60,304 nt of DNA from Glaciecola sp. (GCA_029246415.1 JAQWNF010000032.1:1-60304), one strand, 5' to 3'. Counted from the stretch's first letter, positions 29,821 to 40,226 are shown. The notes: generated from the sequence alone by a model not told the origin. Numbers and translations are program-made.

Positions 29821-30564
29821 CTAATCTTGTAATTTTTCAGCATGGGTAATGAGTGTACCTACATCATCACCTAATACTACTTGCTTTAACGTCCCTGGTG
29901 TATTCATATTAAATACACGAATGGGTAATGAATGGTCACGGGCTAAGGTAAATGCCGATAAATCCATGACCTTTAATTCTTTTTCTAGCACTTCTTGATA
30001 AGTAATCTTTTTGATTAACTGTGCATCTGGGTCTTTGGCTGGGTCAGAAGTAAAGACTCCATCGACCTTTGTTGCTTTTAATACTGCGTCGGCTTCAATT
30101 TCAATACCACGTAAACACGCAGCAGAATCAGTCGTAAAGAATGGGTTGCCTGTACCTGCGGCAAAAATCACTACACGGCCAGTTTTCAATGAACTGATTG
30201 CTTCAGCCCAATTATAAGCATCACACACACCGTTAAGTGGAATAGCTGACATTAAACGGGCATTCACAAACGCACGATGTAATGCATCACGCATCGCTAA
30301 ACCGTTCATTACCGTTGCTAACATACCCATGTGGTCGCCAACAACACGGTTCATTCCCGCATTAGCTAAACCTTCGCCACGAAATAAGTTGCCACCACCG
30401 ATAACCAGGCCAACTTCAACGCCCATTTCAACTAACTCTTTGATTTCTTGAGCCATACGCTCAAGTACTTTAGGATCAATACCAAACTCGCCATCACCCA
30501 TTAAGGCTTCTCCGCTGAGTTTAAGTAAAATACGACGATAAGCTGATTTAGGGGCGATACTCAT
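29821..30564 (-). CDS. pyrH: UMP kinase PyrH
   Basis: The 247-residue amino-acid-kinase-fold enzyme phosphorylates UMP. Landmarks are [56 protein letters not shown] and [17 protein letters not shown]. It is separated from tsf by a terminator and therefore probably has its own promoter, or is read by leak-through. Confidence 0.97.
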   Translation of the reverse strand: MSIAPKSAYRRILLKLSGEALMGDGEFGIDPKVLERMAQEIKELVEMGVEVGLVIGGGNLFRGEGLANAGMNRVVGDHMGMLATVMNGLAMRDALHRAFVNARLMSAIPLNGVCDAYNWAEAISSLKTGRVVIFAAGTGNPFFTTDSAACLRGIEIEADAVLKATKVDGVFTSDPAKDPDAQLIKKITYQEVLEKELKVMDLSAFTLARDHSLPIRVFNMNTPGTLKQVVLGDDVGTLITHAEKLQD

Positions 30565-30631
30565 TGCTGTTTTCCTATATGACGAATTAGTTGTTTGTAA
30601 TAGTTGTTATGGTAAATCAAACAGATATAAA

Positions 30632-30656
30632 AAAGCACCTCCAGAGGAAGTGCTCT
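30632..30656 (-). terminator. Rho-independent terminator after tsf
   Basis: On the minus strand GCACTTCC and GGAGGTGC form an eight-pair stem with one wobble pair, followed by a run of seven T residues. It lies about 45 bp beyond the tsf stop and separates the rpsB-tsf unit from pyrH. Confidence 0.8.
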
Positions 30657-30699
30657 TAGTGTATCCGATGTTGCTCGGATGAAAAAGATGCAAGTGCAA

Positions 30700-31572
30700 T
30701 TATTTCTTTGCAGCTTCCAATTGTGCAGCAACTTCTGCAGCAAAATCTTCAGTCTTTTTCTCAATACCTTCACCCACTTCAAAGCGGATAAAGTTAACTA
30801 CATCAGCACCTTTACTTGCTAACAATTCACCAACAGTTTGACTTGGATCTTTGATGAAAGGTTGACCAGTTAAGCTGATTTCTCCAGTGAATTTCTTCAT
30901 GCGGCCAGAAACCATTTTTTCTGCGATGTCTGCAGGCTTACCAGATTGGATTGCGATGTCGATTTGAATTTCTTTTTCTTTCGCAACAACTTCAGCTGGT
31001 ACTTCTTCAGGCTTAACAAACTGTGGAGAAGCAGCTGCAACGTGCATAGCAACGTCTTTAGCAAGTTCTTCATCACCACCAGTAAGAATAGCAACAACAC
31101 CGATACGGCCACCGTGTACATATGCGCCAAGGTTTTCACCCGATACATTGATAACACGACGTGGAGAAATATTTTCACCAATTTTAGTGACTAAGTTATC
31201 ACGAACTGTTTGTACAGTTGAACCGTCTAGCTCAGCAGCGTTTAACGCGTCGATGTCATTGATTTGGCCAGCCGCAGCTACCGCAATCAATTTGTTACCG
31301 AACGCTAAGAAACCGTCATCACGTGCAACGAAATCAGTTTCACAGTTAACTTCCATCATTGTCGCTACACCAGCTTCAACGTGAGTTAAAATCACACCTT
31401 CAGCAGCGATACGACCGGCTTTTTTAGCGGCTTTCGCTTGGCCTGATTTACGCATATTTTCAATCGCTAGTTCGATGTCGCCATTGGCTTCAACTAACGC
31501 ATTTTTACAATCTAACATACCGGCGGCTGTGCGCTCGCGTAGTTCTTTAACCAGGGCTGCAGTTACTGCCAT
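30700..31572 (-). CDS. tsf: Elongation factor Ts
   Basis: The 290-residue EF-Ts exchanges GDP on EF-Tu. The N-terminal UBA-like domain carries [20 protein letters not shown], followed by [13 protein letters not shown], the [17 protein letters not shown] core and the C-terminal subdomain with [18 protein letters not shown]. It follows rpsB across a 70-bp gap holding a hairpin. Confidence 0.97.
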   Translation of the reverse strand: MAVTAALVKELRERTAAGMLDCKNALVEANGDIELAIENMRKSGQAKAAKKAGRIAAEGVILTHVEAGVATMMEVNCETDFVARDDGFLAFGNKLIAVAAAGQINDIDALNAAELDGSTVQTVRDNLVTKIGENISPRRVINVSGENLGAYVHGGRIGVVAILTGGDEELAKDVAMHVAAASPQFVKPEEVPAEVVAKEKEIQIDIAIQSGKPADIAEKMVSGRMKKFTGEISLTGQPFIKDPSQTVGELLASKGADVVNFIRFEVGEGIEKKTEDFAAEVAAQLEAAKK

Positions 31573-31607
31573 GATATTTTCCTCGAATAATTTAATCTAA
31601 AAAATAA

Positions 31608-31637
31608 TTGCGTTAGGCTGTTAACAACCTAACGCAA
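31608..31637 (-). terminator. Intercistronic hairpin between rpsB and tsf
   Basis: TTGCGTTAGG (31608-31617) and CCTAACGCAA (31628-31637) are a perfect 10-bp inverted repeat. On the minus strand it follows the rpsB stop by 5 bp and is itself followed by a T-rich tract (ATTATTTTTT). It would act as a partial terminator or processing site that sets tsf below rpsB; this is inferred from structure and from known rpsB-tsf operons. Confidence 0.7.
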
Positions 31638-31642
31638 GACAC

Positions 31643-32371
31643 TTATTCTGCCGCTTCAACAAACTCTTCTTCAGCTTGCGCTTCGATGTTTTGATTACGA
31701 CCAGAAATAACAGCATCAGCAGCTGCATTTAGGTATAACTGTACCGCACGAATTGCATCGTCGTTACCTGGGATGATGAAATCAACACCATCAGGGTTAG
31801 AGTTAGTATCAACTACACCCACAACTGGGATACCCAAGTTACGAGCTTCAGTGACTGCAATGTGCTCATGATCTGCATCGATAACAAAAATTACGTCCGG
31901 TAAACCGCCCATATCCTTGATACCACCTAAGCTAGATTCTAACTTAGTCATTTCACGTTGTAACATTAGTACTTCTTTTTTGGTAAGTTTATCAAACGTA
32001 CCATCTTGGCTTTGTTGTTCAAGGTCTTTAAGACGCTTGATTGATTGACGTACTGTTTTCCAGTTAGTCAACATACCACCTAACCAACGCTTGTTAACGT
32101 AGAACTGGTCACATTTGATTGCAGCATCTTTAACCGCGTCACTTGCAGCACGTTTAGTACCTACAAATAACACTTTTCCTTTTTTAGACGCAACGCCAGA
32201 AACGTAGTTTAACGCGTTGTTGAATAAAGGAACGGTTTTTTCAAGATTGATGATATGAACTTTGTTACGTGCACCGAAAATGAAAGGCTTCATTTTTGGG
32301 TTCCAGTAACGAGTTTGGTGACCGAAGTGTACGCCAGCTTGTAGCATGTCGCGCATAGAAACATTTGCCAT
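31643..32371 (-). CDS. rpsB: Ribosomal protein S2
   Basis: S2 is a 30S subunit protein. I start at ATG 32371, giving 242 residues beginning [20 protein letters not shown], which is the family N-terminus and follows a GAGGAAAA ribosome site. The frame extends 25 codons further into the leader with unrelated residues. Landmarks include [36 protein letters not shown] and [12 protein letters not shown]. Levels are probably autoregulated through the long leader. Confidence 0.97.
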   Translation of the reverse strand: MANVSMRDMLQAGVHFGHQTRYWNPKMKPFIFGARNKVHIINLEKTVPLFNNALNYVSGVASKKGKVLFVGTKRAASDAVKDAAIKCDQFYVNKRWLGGMLTNWKTVRQSIKRLKDLEQQSQDGTFDKLTKKEVLMLQREMTKLESSLGGIKDMGGLPDVIFVIDADHEHIAVTEARNLGIPVVGVVDTNSNPDGVDFIIPGNDDAIRAVQLYLNAAADAVISGRNQNIEAQAEEEFVEAAE

Positions 32372-32581
32372 GATATTTTTCCTCAAATTTGGGGTTAGGC
32401 CTCCATACATCCCTTCGCTCGATCCGCATAAACAGTGCCTTAGCATCTATTCAGTTGGACACCCCGAGGTCAGTGTCGATGTATGTGTGTTTTAATTAGA
32501 TTATGCATCTAACATTACTGCTGTGCATAACCGATGGTATTTGCAAAGAAAGAGAATCGTTACCGAACATCTCAAATTGCG
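32372..32581 (-). promoter_or_regulatory. rpsB mRNA leader, probable S2 autoregulatory element
   Basis: About 210 nt separate the predicted rpsB transcription start from its ATG, with no gene. The stretch has possible pairings between CCTCGGGGTGTCC (minus strand, about 32458-32470) and purine-rich segments near the ribosome site, including GGGATGTATGGAGG. Gammaproteobacterial rpsB leaders are known to bind S2 and repress translation; I infer the same here from length and position and have not folded it rigorously. Confidence 0.45.
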
Positions 32582-32587
32582 GCGCAT

Positions 32588-32616
32588 TTTATACCATTTA
32601 GCCCCCCTCAAATCAA
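32588..32616 (-). promoter_or_regulatory. Strong sigma-70 promoter of rpsB with GC-rich discriminator
   Basis: TTGATT (32616-32611), a 17-bp spacer, TATAAA (32593-32588), then ATGCGCCGC. The GC-rich discriminator after the -10 is the hallmark of promoters repressed by ppGpp and DksA, as expected for ribosomal genes. Confidence 0.8.
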
Positions 32617-32685
32617 GGAAAAACTGGTTATTGGCTGGTTTTTATGTAAAATAATGGAATTAACTTTTTATACCGAGGATGTGCA

Positions 32686-33480
32686 GTGGGCGCAATCATC
32701 AAAACACCTGATGAAATTCAAAAAATGCGTGTGGCTGGCAAACTTGCCGCACAAGTATTAGATATGATTGGCGAGCATGTTGTTAAAGGCGTCACAACTG
32801 ATGAGCTTAATACGATTTGCCATAATTACATAGTCGATGTGCAAGGCGGGATTCCTGCACCGCTAAACTATGGACACCCGCCATTTCCTAAATCAGTTTG
32901 TACTTCCGTCAATCATGTTATTTGTCATGGTATTCCTAGTGACAAAAAACTCAAAGATGGCGACAGTGTAAATATTGATGTAACCGTTATCAAAGATGGA
33001 TATCACGGTGATTCATCCAAGATGTTTGTAGTCGGTAAGCCTTCTATTTTGACTGAACGATTAATTAAAGTGACCCAAGAGTGTCTGTATAAAGCGATCG
33101 AAATTGTTAAGCCCGGCACAACCTTAGGGGATATTGGGCACATCATTCAACAGCATGCCGAGGCGCATAACTATTCTATTGTACGTGAATTTTGTGGTCA
33201 TGGCATTGGCGCTACTTTCCATGAAGAGCCGCAAGTTGTACATTATGGTCGCCCTGGTACAGGTGAAGTACTCGAAGCTGGTATGTGTTTTACTATTGAA
33301 CCTATGATCAATGCTGGTAAACGCAATAGCAAAATCCTCCCTGACCAATGGACGGTAGTGACCAAAGATCGCAGTTTGTCTGCACAGTGGGAACATACTT
33401 TATTGGTGACTGAAAACGGTGTAGAAATTTTAACGCATCGCGATGATGAAACTATTCCCAAAATTATTGAACACGCATAA
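32686..33480 (+). CDS. map: Methionine aminopeptidase, type I
   Basis: The 264-residue enzyme removes the initiator Met from nascent proteins. The start is GTG at 32686 after a GAGGAT ribosome site; the N-terminus IIKTPDEIQKMRVAGKLAAQ matches the family. Metal ligands lie in SVNIDVTVIKDGYHGDSSKM, HGIGATFHEEP, FTIEPMIN and WEHTLLV. It is divergent from rpsB, a conserved arrangement, and glnD follows about 100 bp later. Confidence 0.96.
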   Translation: MGAIIKTPDEIQKMRVAGKLAAQVLDMIGEHVVKGVTTDELNTICHNYIVDVQGGIPAPLNYGHPPFPKSVCTSVNHVICHGIPSDKKLKDGDSVNIDVTVIKDGYHGDSSKMFVVGKPSILTERLIKVTQECLYKAIEIVKPGTTLGDIGHIIQQHAEAHNYSIVREFCGHGIGATFHEEPQVVHYGRPGTGEVLEAGMCFTIEPMINAGKRNSKILPDQWTVVTKDRSLSAQWEHTLLVTENGVEILTHRDDETIPKIIEHA

Positions 33481-33494
33481 GTAATAACGATAAA

Positions 33495-33525
33495 GTGCAA
33501 TGTTATTACTAGTGTAGCATTGCAC
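33495..33525 (+). terminator. Hairpin after map, possible weak terminator
   Basis: GTGCAATG (33495-33502) and CATTGCAC (33518-33525) form a perfect eight-pair stem with a 15-base loop. No proper T-run follows (CCTTCTAT), so termination would be weak or Rho-assisted. Confidence 0.4.
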
Positions 33526-33582
33526 CCTTCTATATTTATGTTTACCCTAGCACCACGCTAAATTTTATTCAGAACGTCCCCT

Positions 33583-36213
33583 ATGACCTTTGCAGTTTTG
33601 ATTGATCAAGTCCGTACAATTAATTCACTTCAAGATGTCGCTGCCTTTAAAACAGCAGTTACCGATTGTTACGCTTACATGGAAGAGAGTTTTCCAACCG
33701 CCCTTGTCGATGATCTAGTTATCGGTCGTGCCAACTTTGTCGATGCATTAGTCAGTCATGCTTGGCAGCTGGCTGGTTTAAATGAATTCAAAAAACTTTC
33801 TCTTGTTGCCGTAGGTGGTTACGGGAGAGGTCAATTACAGCCTCATTCAGATGTTGATCTTTTAATTTTAAGCAGTCGCGGCTTACCGCGTGGTGCGGCA
33901 GATAAAATATCGGCATTTTTAACTTTATTATGGGATGCCAAACTCGATGTCGGCTCTGCAGTGCGCAGCATCAAAGAATGCATCGAACAAGCCAAAAATG
34001 ACATTACCATCGCAACCAACATTGTTGAAGCTCGCTGTCTAACAGGATGTAAAGCCACTTTTGATACAATGCTAACCAAGGTCAACCGCGATAAGACCTG
34101 GACCAGTAAAGCGTTTTTCATGGCTAAATATGAAGAACAGCAACAACGTCATAATAAATTTAATGGTACATCGTATAACCTAGAGCCAAATGTCAAAGAA
34201 AACCCAGGCTGTTTACGCGATATTCAGTCTATTGGCTGGGTGGCCAAGAAACACTTTCAAGAATTTGATGGCTATGAACTCGTTGGGCATGGTTATTTTA
34301 CTCAGACCGAACATCAAGAGCTCCTCGACTGTCGTCGCCAATTGTGGCGTATCCGTTTTGCTTTGCATTTAGTTGCTGGACGCAGTGAAAACCGATTACT
34401 GTTTGATTATCAAGCTGATGTAGCACATAAGCTCGGCTACAACGATGATGATAAAAAAGCCGTTGAGCGTATGATGAAGTCCTTTTTCCGTGTTGTTCGA
34501 CGAGTCACCGAACTCAACACTATGCTGCTACAACGCTTTAAGTTTGATATTTTACAACTCACTGTTGCTTCTGGTCGCATGTTAAATGACGATTTTTCAG
34601 TGAGTGATGGCAGCATATCCCCGCGCCATGATGGTGTATTTGCTAACCCGCTTGCCATCTTTGATTTTCTAACGTTATTAGCAGACAACCAAGATATTAA
34701 AGCGCTTGATTATGAATGCATCCGTCAAGTACGTAATGCTCGTCGTCAATTTTCGGATAAATATTGGGTCGAATTTCCAGAGTGTCGTAGTGCATTTATG
34801 CGTTTAATGCGTCGACCTGAGTTTTTTGATTTCGGCTGGAATGTGATGCATTTGCATGGGATCTTACAAGCGTATCTGCCGCAATGGGATAATATTGTAG
34901 GTATGATGCAGTTTGATTTATTTCACGCTTATACAGTCGATGAACACACCCATCGTTTAATCAAAAACCTACATGGCTATTTTAATAAAGAAAACAAAGC
35001 GTTTCCTCGCTGCAGTAATATAGTCCAAAATTTGGATAAGCCTGAATTAATATTTATCGCGGGCATCTTTCATGACATTGCCAAAGGACGCGGTGGTGAC
35101 CATTCTAAACTAGGTGCTGCAGATGTCTTTGCGTTTGGTGCAGCACATGGCTTATCGACTGATGATACCGCGGTAATTAGCTGGTTAGTTGAATCTCATT
35201 TATTGATGTCAGTCGTCGCTCAACGCCGAGATATTTATGATCCTGAAGTGATTGCTGATTTTGCAGGCGCAGTAAAAAGCCATAATCATTTAAACTTGTT
35301 ATACGCATTGACCCTTGCAGACATTCGCGCTACCAACGACAGTTTATGGAATGATTGGAAAGCCTCATTACTCAGAGAGTTGTATATTTTAACGCAAAAA
35401 GCCTTAGATAATGGCTTGCAATGCCAAGTTACATTTAACGAGCGCGCCGAACAACACAAAGCGGAAGCTAGAGAGAGCCTGTCTCCTCAATGGCAACCCA
35501 ATGAAATTGACAGTGTTTGGAACCGTCTAGAACAATCTTATTTCACTCGCTTTAAACCGGTGCAAATCGCTTGGCACACACAGCAAATTTTAATCCACGA
35601 ACCTTCAACAGAATGGCTGATTAAAATGGCAAATCACACCACTAAGGCAGGAACTGAGTTACTCGTCTACGGACTCGATAGGCCTGCAGTATTTGCTCAA
35701 ATCGCTTCAGTATTAGACAGTGCTAATTTATCTATATTAGACGCAAATATTGCCATTACACCAGATGGCTATGTGTTCGATAGTATTACTGTAGTAGATG
35801 AAGATAACGAAAAAATTGCATCAACTGACAGATGCTATAAAATAGAACAGGCGATATTAACGCAATTACATAAGTCTGAGCGTACGCACCTGAATTCACG
35901 TAAGCTTTCACGCCAATTAAAACAGCTCAATGTACCGACTAAAGTGCGGTTTTTCTCAGCGAGTGATGATGCGACCTTAATAGAACTTGAGGCACTTGAT
36001 ACGCCTGGATTACTTGCGACTATCGGTCATTTATTTGTCGATTTTAACTTAACATTGCGTTTAGCTAAAATATCGACTATCGGCGAACGTGCTGAGGATG
36101 TATTCATCGTAAGTGATGAACACAACCATGCGCTAAGCTCTGAATTACAACTTGCCCTAAAAAAGCAAATTTCTTTAACTCTCGATCAACTGGAAACTGA
36201 CACAGCATTATGA
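33583..36213 (+). CDS. glnD: Bifunctional uridylyltransferase/uridylyl-removing enzyme GlnD
   Basis: The 876-residue nitrogen sensor adds or removes UMP on PII proteins in response to glutamine. Domains in order: nucleotidyltransferase with [20 protein letters not shown] (residues about 78-98), a helical linker, an HD phosphohydrolase domain with [19 protein letters not shown] near 500, and two ACT domains at about 690-870 ([37 protein letters not shown]). It overlaps dapD by 4 bp (ATGA), so the two are coupled. Confidence 0.96.
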   Translation: MTFAVLIDQVRTINSLQDVAAFKTAVTDCYAYMEESFPTALVDDLVIGRANFVDALVSHAWQLAGLNEFKKLSLVAVGGYGRGQLQPHSDVDLLILSSRGLPRGAADKISAFLTLLWDAKLDVGSAVRSIKECIEQAKNDITIATNIVEARCLTGCKATFDTMLTKVNRDKTWTSKAFFMAKYEEQQQRHNKFNGTSYNLEPNVKENPGCLRDIQSIGWVAKKHFQEFDGYELVGHGYFTQTEHQELLDCRRQLWRIRFALHLVAGRSENRLLFDYQADVAHKLGYNDDDKKAVERMMKSFFRVVRRVTELNTMLLQRFKFDILQLTVASGRMLNDDFSVSDGSISPRHDGVFANPLAIFDFLTLLADNQDIKALDYECIRQVRNARRQFSDKYWVEFPECRSAFMRLMRRPEFFDFGWNVMHLHGILQAYLPQWDNIVGMMQFDLFHAYTVDEHTHRLIKNLHGYFNKENKAFPRCSNIVQNLDKPELIFIAGIFHDIAKGRGGDHSKLGAADVFAFGAAHGLSTDDTAVISWLVESHLLMSVVAQRRDIYDPEVIADFAGAVKSHNHLNLLYALTLADIRATNDSLWNDWKASLLRELYILTQKALDNGLQCQVTFNERAEQHKAEARESLSPQWQPNEIDSVWNRLEQSYFTRFKPVQIAWHTQQILIHEPSTEWLIKMANHTTKAGTELLVYGLDRPAVFAQIASVLDSANLSILDANIAITPDGYVFDSITVVDEDNEKIASTDRCYKIEQAILTQLHKSERTHLNSRKLSRQLKQLNVPTKVRFFSASDDATLIELEALDTPGLLATIGHLFVDFNLTLRLAKISTIGERAEDVFIVSDEHNHALSSELQLALKKQISLTLDQLETDTAL

Positions 36214-37034
36214 GTGATTTAAAAACCATTATTGAAAGTGCGTTTGACGCGCGCGACACCATTTCCCCAAGCACAGCATCTGCTGAAATTAAAGATGCGG
36301 TAAACCAAACAATTGATTTATTAAATAGCGGACAAGCAAGAGTCGCAGAAAAAATTGATGGTGAGTGGGTTGTACATCAGTGGCTCAAAAAAGCCGTGTT
36401 ATTATTTTTCCGTTGTTACAACAATGATGTTATCGAAGGTGCAGAAAGCAAATTCTATGACAAAGTCCCATTAAAATTTACCGATTATAGTGCTGAACGT
36501 TTTGCTAAAGAAGGCATGCGTGTTGTGCCACCTGCTGCAGTTCGCACGGGTACGTTTATCGGTAAAAATGTGGTCTTAATGCCATCATACGTAAACATCG
36601 GCGCATTTGTTGATGAAGGAACTATGGTTGACACATGGGCAACGGTTGGTTCTTGCGCACAAATTGGTAAGAACGTACACTTATCTGGTGGTGTTGGCAT
36701 CGGTGGCGTACTTGAGCCATTACAAGCTAACCCAACCATTATCGAAGATAACTGCTTTATCGGTGCTCGCTCTGAAATTGTTGAAGGCGTTGTAGTAGAA
36801 GAAGGCGCGGTTATCTCAATGGGTGTATATATTGGTCAAAGTACTCGTATCTATGATCGCGAAACAGGTGAAGTACATTACGGACGAGTTCCAGCCGGCT
36901 CAGTAGTCGTATCTGGTTCATTGCCAAGTAAGTGCGGAACATACAGCTTATATGCTGCGGTTATCGTTAAGAAAGTAGATGCAAAGACACGCGCAAAAGT
37001 CGGTATCAATGCCCTACTTCGTGAAGCTGAATAA
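36210..37034 (+). CDS. dapD: Tetrahydrodipicolinate N-succinyltransferase DapD
   Basis: The 274-residue enzyme succinylates tetrahydrodipicolinate for lysine and diaminopimelate synthesis. The N-terminal helices are followed by [20 protein letters not shown] and a left-handed beta-helix ([40 protein letters not shown]). The C-terminal [19 protein letters not shown] is also diagnostic. The map-glnD-dapD order is conserved in the class. Confidence 0.96.
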   Translation: MSDLKTIIESAFDARDTISPSTASAEIKDAVNQTIDLLNSGQARVAEKIDGEWVVHQWLKKAVLLFFRCYNNDVIEGAESKFYDKVPLKFTDYSAERFAKEGMRVVPPAAVRTGTFIGKNVVLMPSYVNIGAFVDEGTMVDTWATVGSCAQIGKNVHLSGGVGIGGVLEPLQANPTIIEDNCFIGARSEIVEGVVVEEGAVISMGVYIGQSTRIYDRETGEVHYGRVPAGSVVVSGSLPSKCGTYSLYAAVIVKKVDAKTRAKVGINALLREAE

Positions 37035-37048
37035 GAGTTACGGTTAAT

Positions 37049-37081
37049 ACATCATAGCCGCATTAAAAGCGGTTATGATGT
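37049..37081. terminator. Bidirectional terminator between dapD and the flavodoxin gene
   Basis: ACATCATAGCCGC (37049-37061) pairs with GCGGTTATGATGT (37069-37081), 13 pairs with one mismatch or wobble. It overlaps the last codons of the convergent flavodoxin gene. Confidence 0.65.
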
Positions 37082-37506
37082 TCTTCTAACCAAGTCAATA
37101 CATCCGCCTCTGGTTCGAATGTTTCCATTGCATCTATTTCAACTAAATCAGTAATCGCTGAGCCTTGTAATTCACTCATCAATTCAAACATTTGTTTCCC
37201 TGCGCCACAATATGACTCACCATATGAACTGTCTCCTAATGCGATAACGGCAAATTTCTTACCTGAAATTGATGGTAAGGTGTCCTTCGCATCAGCATAA
37301 AACAATTCTAAGTTTGGCGGTACATCGCCCACACCCGTTGTCGAAGTCACGACCAAAAAACCATCATGATCATTTAATAAACTAATATCAGGATCAACAT
37401 GCACTTCCACTTCATGGCCTTGATTGGCTAAAAATGTTTGGGCTTCTTCGGCTGCATTTTGTGCATTACCATAGACTGAACCGACAATAATTCCGATATT
37501 TGCCAT
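37063..37506 (-). CDS. yqcA: YqcA/MioC-type flavodoxin
   Basis: The 147-residue product is a short-chain flavodoxin that binds FMN and transfers single electrons. FMN contacts are seen in GIIVGSVYGNAQNAAEEA, TSTTGVGDVPPNL and ALGDSSYGESYCGAGK. It lies 8 bp downstream of truC, the arrangement of yqcA-truC in enteric bacteria, so I prefer YqcA to MioC; the sequence alone does not separate them. The electron partner is unknown. Confidence 0.8.
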   Translation of the reverse strand: MANIGIIVGSVYGNAQNAAEEAQTFLANQGHEVEVHVDPDISLLNDHDGFLVVTSTTGVGDVPPNLELFYADAKDTLPSISGKKFAVIALGDSSYGESYCGAGKQMFELMSELQGSAITDLVEIDAMETFEPEADVLTWLEEHHNRF

Positions 37507-37514
37507 ATTTTATT

Positions 37515-38252
37515 TTACTCGCATTGATAAGGTTTCAAGAGCGCTAACAACTGTGTTAAATCATCGGATAAGGGCGCTGATAATTCAAGCTGTTGCTGCG
37601 TGATAGGATGTTCAAAAATCATTTTACTATTAGTAAGGGCTAAATGATTATATTTAAAGGTCTGGCGCATGAATTTGTTTTGTTTGCCATCACCATGAGT
37701 CGTATCGCCCATGATCGGATGACGGATATGTGCCATGTGCCGACGTAGTTGATGTTTACGACCCGTAACAGGATTTAGTTCAACCCAAGATAATCTCGCT
37801 TGCGGATAACGCCCCACCGGCTCGGGATAAGTGTAGGTCTGCAACACTTTGATATCAGTTTGCGCCTCTTGCGCAGGCTTGTCTTGTTGCGCAAGTTTAT
37901 CTGCAATTTTATCGAGCTTTTCTTTTAACGGGTAATCGATATGTTGATCATGTGTCCAACCACGCACCAATGCATGATAGGTTTTTTTAATGGTTTTGGC
38001 ACTAAACTGTTCGTTTAATAAACGTGCAATTTCACTTGATAAAGCAAAGACGAGCACTCCACAAGTGGGTTTATCTAATCGATGTACGGTATACACATGT
38101 TGCCCAACCATATCGCGGACTATTTGCATTGCAAATTGGGTCTCATGACGGTCAATCATACTGCGGTGTACTAATAAACCACTGGGTTTGTTCACCGCTA
38201 TTAAATATTCATCTTGATAAATAATCGGTAAGTTTGGAGCTACTTCGGTCAT
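37515..38252 (-). CDS. truC: tRNA pseudouridine(65) synthase TruC
   Basis: The 245-residue RluA-family enzyme isomerises U65 of certain tRNAs. The catalytic motif is VHRLDKPTCGVLVFALS with the Asp at about residue 60, preceded by LIAVNKPSGLLVHRS. GRKHQLRRHMAHIRHPIMGD and the C-terminal FEHPITQQQLELSAPLSDD also fit. It is divergent from the DUF3549 gene. Location next to yqcA, csrB and syd supports TruC over other RluA paralogues. Confidence 0.9.
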   Translation of the reverse strand: MTEVAPNLPIIYQDEYLIAVNKPSGLLVHRSMIDRHETQFAMQIVRDMVGQHVYTVHRLDKPTCGVLVFALSSEIARLLNEQFSAKTIKKTYHALVRGWTHDQHIDYPLKEKLDKIADKLAQQDKPAQEAQTDIKVLQTYTYPEPVGRYPQARLSWVELNPVTGRKHQLRRHMAHIRHPIMGDTTHGDGKQNKFMRQTFKYNHLALTNSKMIFEHPITQQQLELSAPLSDDLTQLLALLKPYQCE

Positions 38253-38318
38253 ATCACACTAGGTCTTAAAATCGTCTTGCTGTATTATACGGACAAATTC
38301 GCCAGAGCTCAGGTTTTT

Positions 38319-39344
38319 ATGTCAGCAAATACTATCAATTCAATCCAAGAGTTTTTAGATGCCTCCCAATCGCAATATAAATTTATTGATATGGGGCGAG
38401 GTTTTCGCGAACTCACACCCGAGCATTTTGCTGATATTGAACACCAGCGCGCCCCTGCTCCATACCCACGCCAACAACATATGTGGTTAGGTTGTATTTT
38501 TTGGGCTGAACAACGCTCAGCTCAACATTATATTTGGTTTATTAAATTGCCACTTGATGAACGCGGTTTACTCAACCAAGCTGCACGAAATATGTTCTTA
38601 GAAAAAGTTGTTGAAGCCTTAGGTGCTCAACTGGAACATACTGAAAAACAACAAGGCCAATTAGGCGATAATCCTTTTACGTTTGTTCCAACCCAACAGC
38701 AACTTGCAGATTTTAATGCGAAGGCAAAAGCGTTAGTTAAAGCTAAACCTGGACAAGGTTTTCAAGCGGTAGGTGAATACATTCACGCTCCAACTAGACA
38801 TGATTGGCAGTTGTTATCAGTACAAGGTGTGGCGGATTATGTCGCGCGCTTATCAGATCCTATGCTGTTTGCCGCATTATCTAAGCAATGGCCTAATTTA
38901 GCCCCTTCATTCCAAGTAGCGGTATTAAACAGCCTGGAACATTATCCAATTAATAAACCGCTAGCAATGCTCGTCAAGCACCATTGTGAAGCTGCCATAG
39001 AACAAAACCACGATGCGCACCTCATTGCTTGCTTACGAGCACTAGCACAGGCACCAGAAGCAATAGTATTAAAAGTCCTTCAACCCATTTTACTGCGTGC
39101 TTATCTCAATGCAGACTTACTGATTCTAATTGCAGCTCGACACATGAACTTGTTTGCCGACATTGCTCGCGCTCAACTTTTCTTAGAACAATGTGCATTG
39201 CATGATGACGCCTTATTTCAAGGGCTGTTTGCCGATATGGTTCAAGTCCCTCTATGCCGTATTTACATTTTACAAGCCATACAGAGCGATACACTGTCAC
39301 AGTTATGTCAAACTAAAATCGCTTCGTTACACCAAGCTCGTTAA
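38319..39344 (+). CDS. DUF3549 family protein
   Basis: The 341-residue product is a conserved hypothetical of marine gammaproteobacteria. I start at ATG 38319 (MSANTINSIQEFLDASQSQY); the frame extends 14 codons up without family resemblance. It has FIDMGRGFRELTPEHFADIE and MWLGCIFWAEQ near the start. The second half is alpha-helical and Ala/Leu-rich, with HEAT-like repetition (LIACLRALAQAPEAIVLKVL). No catalytic motif, signal peptide or membrane segment is visible. Its function is unknown. DUF3301 follows by 11 bp and is likely co-transcribed. Confidence 0.8.
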   Translation: MSANTINSIQEFLDASQSQYKFIDMGRGFRELTPEHFADIEHQRAPAPYPRQQHMWLGCIFWAEQRSAQHYIWFIKLPLDERGLLNQAARNMFLEKVVEALGAQLEHTEKQQGQLGDNPFTFVPTQQQLADFNAKAKALVKAKPGQGFQAVGEYIHAPTRHDWQLLSVQGVADYVARLSDPMLFAALSKQWPNLAPSFQVAVLNSLEHYPINKPLAMLVKHHCEAAIEQNHDAHLIACLRALAQAPEAIVLKVLQPILLRAYLNADLLILIAARHMNLFADIARAQLFLEQCALHDDALFQGLFADMVQVPLCRIYILQAIQSDTLSQLCQTKIASLHQAR

Positions 39345-39355
39345 GAGGACTACTG

Positions 39356-39664
39356 ATGACATTATTCGATATTTTAACTACGGTTATAATTATTGCCGTA
39401 GCCGCTTCATTTTGGCGTGTCCGTGACTATGCTGAGCTTGCACGCAACAGTGCAGTACAATATTGCAACAAACACCAGTTAGTCTTTGTGAGTCTTGCTC
39501 GGCGCAAAATTCATTGGTCTGAAAGTCCACAACAACGGCGTTTTCAATTTGATTATACGATGGAATTTTCTACGGCAAATGATGTGTTGTATGAAGGTAT
39601 TATTAGTATATACAAAGGCAAGCTTCGAGGTATTGACTTGCCTGTGTATCGAGTACCAGACTAA
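39356..39664 (+). CDS. DUF3301 family small membrane-anchored protein
   Basis: The 102-residue product has one N-terminal membrane segment (ILTTVIIIAVAASFW), then RVRDYAELARNSAVQYCNKH and a cytoplasmic-type domain ending IYKGKLRGIDLPVYRVPD. These are features of DUF3301 proteins, which in related genomes sit next to the DUF3549 gene. No function is known. It converges on the csrB-type RNA gene. Confidence 0.82.
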   Translation: MTLFDILTTVIIIAVAASFWRVRDYAELARNSAVQYCNKHQLVFVSLARRKIHWSESPQQRRFQFDYTMEFSTANDVLYEGIISIYKGKLRGIDLPVYRVPD

Positions 39665-39693
39665 CTGAAATTATTTACAGTTGAAAATACAGT

Positions 39694-40060
39694 CGAAAAA
39701 AAAGGGTAGCGCATTTGCACTACCCTTTTCTGATTGTTTTGAGCTTCCTTCTCAGCGATCCATTGCTACTATAATCATCCCGATTAACATCCGTATACGC
39801 CCCTTTCCTTTTTATCCAACTCATCCTAAGCTGGCCGCGAAATACTTGCGCGGGTCCCTTTCCTTTATTACTCCAATCGAAGCCGTACATCCATACTACG
39901 ACCTACCTCCATCCTGGAGTTGTCCAATACCGAGCATCATGCTCGAAATCCTTATCCTTTCATCCTTTTTAAACTCACCATCCTTGCGCGAGCATTGGTC
40001 AAATGACCTTGTCCATTAAACCTTACTTATCATCCTGATATGTCGTGTTTCCCTGTGACG
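39694..40060 (-). ncRNA. csrB: CsrB-type regulatory RNA that sequesters CsrA
   Basis: On the minus strand this roughly 365-nt protein-free stretch contains 21 GGA trinucleotides (seen as TCC on the plus strand), five of them as AGGATG. Several lie in small hairpin loops, such as CTCCAGGATGGAG near 39906-39918 and TATCAGGATGATA near 40029-40041. The 5' part, CACAGGGAAACACGAC then ATCAGGATGAT, resembles the start of E. coli CsrB. It ends in a strong terminator at 39696-39729. E. coli csrB is also in the truC-syd-queF neighbourhood. CsrB binds many CsrA dimers and relieves repression of CsrA targets. The 5' end is estimated from the sequence. Confidence 0.85.
39696..39729 (-). terminator. Rho-independent terminator of csrB
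   Basis: AAAGGGTAG (39701-39709) pairs with CTACCCTTT (39720-39728), with an additional GC-ATTT-GC inner stem. On the minus strand a run of eight or more T residues follows. It may also stop the convergent DUF3301 transcript. Confidence 0.88.
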
Positions 40061-40226
40061 AGATAAATATTACTCTTTCTTCTGCTCCTTGCACCTATCA
40101 AAGTGAAAAAATTACATTTTAATTTCATGAAAACTAAAAGCTCTCTGAAAAAAACCTTTAAAAACAGATGCATGCATAAGCTGTGCGCAATCTGTGGATA
40201 AGTTATGTATAATTAACCTACGTCAA

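Noticed and set aside
39681-40019. A 112-codon plus-strand ORF after the DUF3301 gene
   Set aside because: It lies over the minus-strand csrB-type RNA and its terminator. The product is low-complexity, rich in Pro, Ser and Ile, with no domain, and its regularity comes from repeated TCC (GGA on the other strand).
40193-40201. A perfect DnaA box (TGTGGATAA; TTATCCACA on the minus strand)
   Set aside because: It is a single box without further copies, an AT-rich unwinding element or dnaA/gidA genes nearby, so an origin is not supported.
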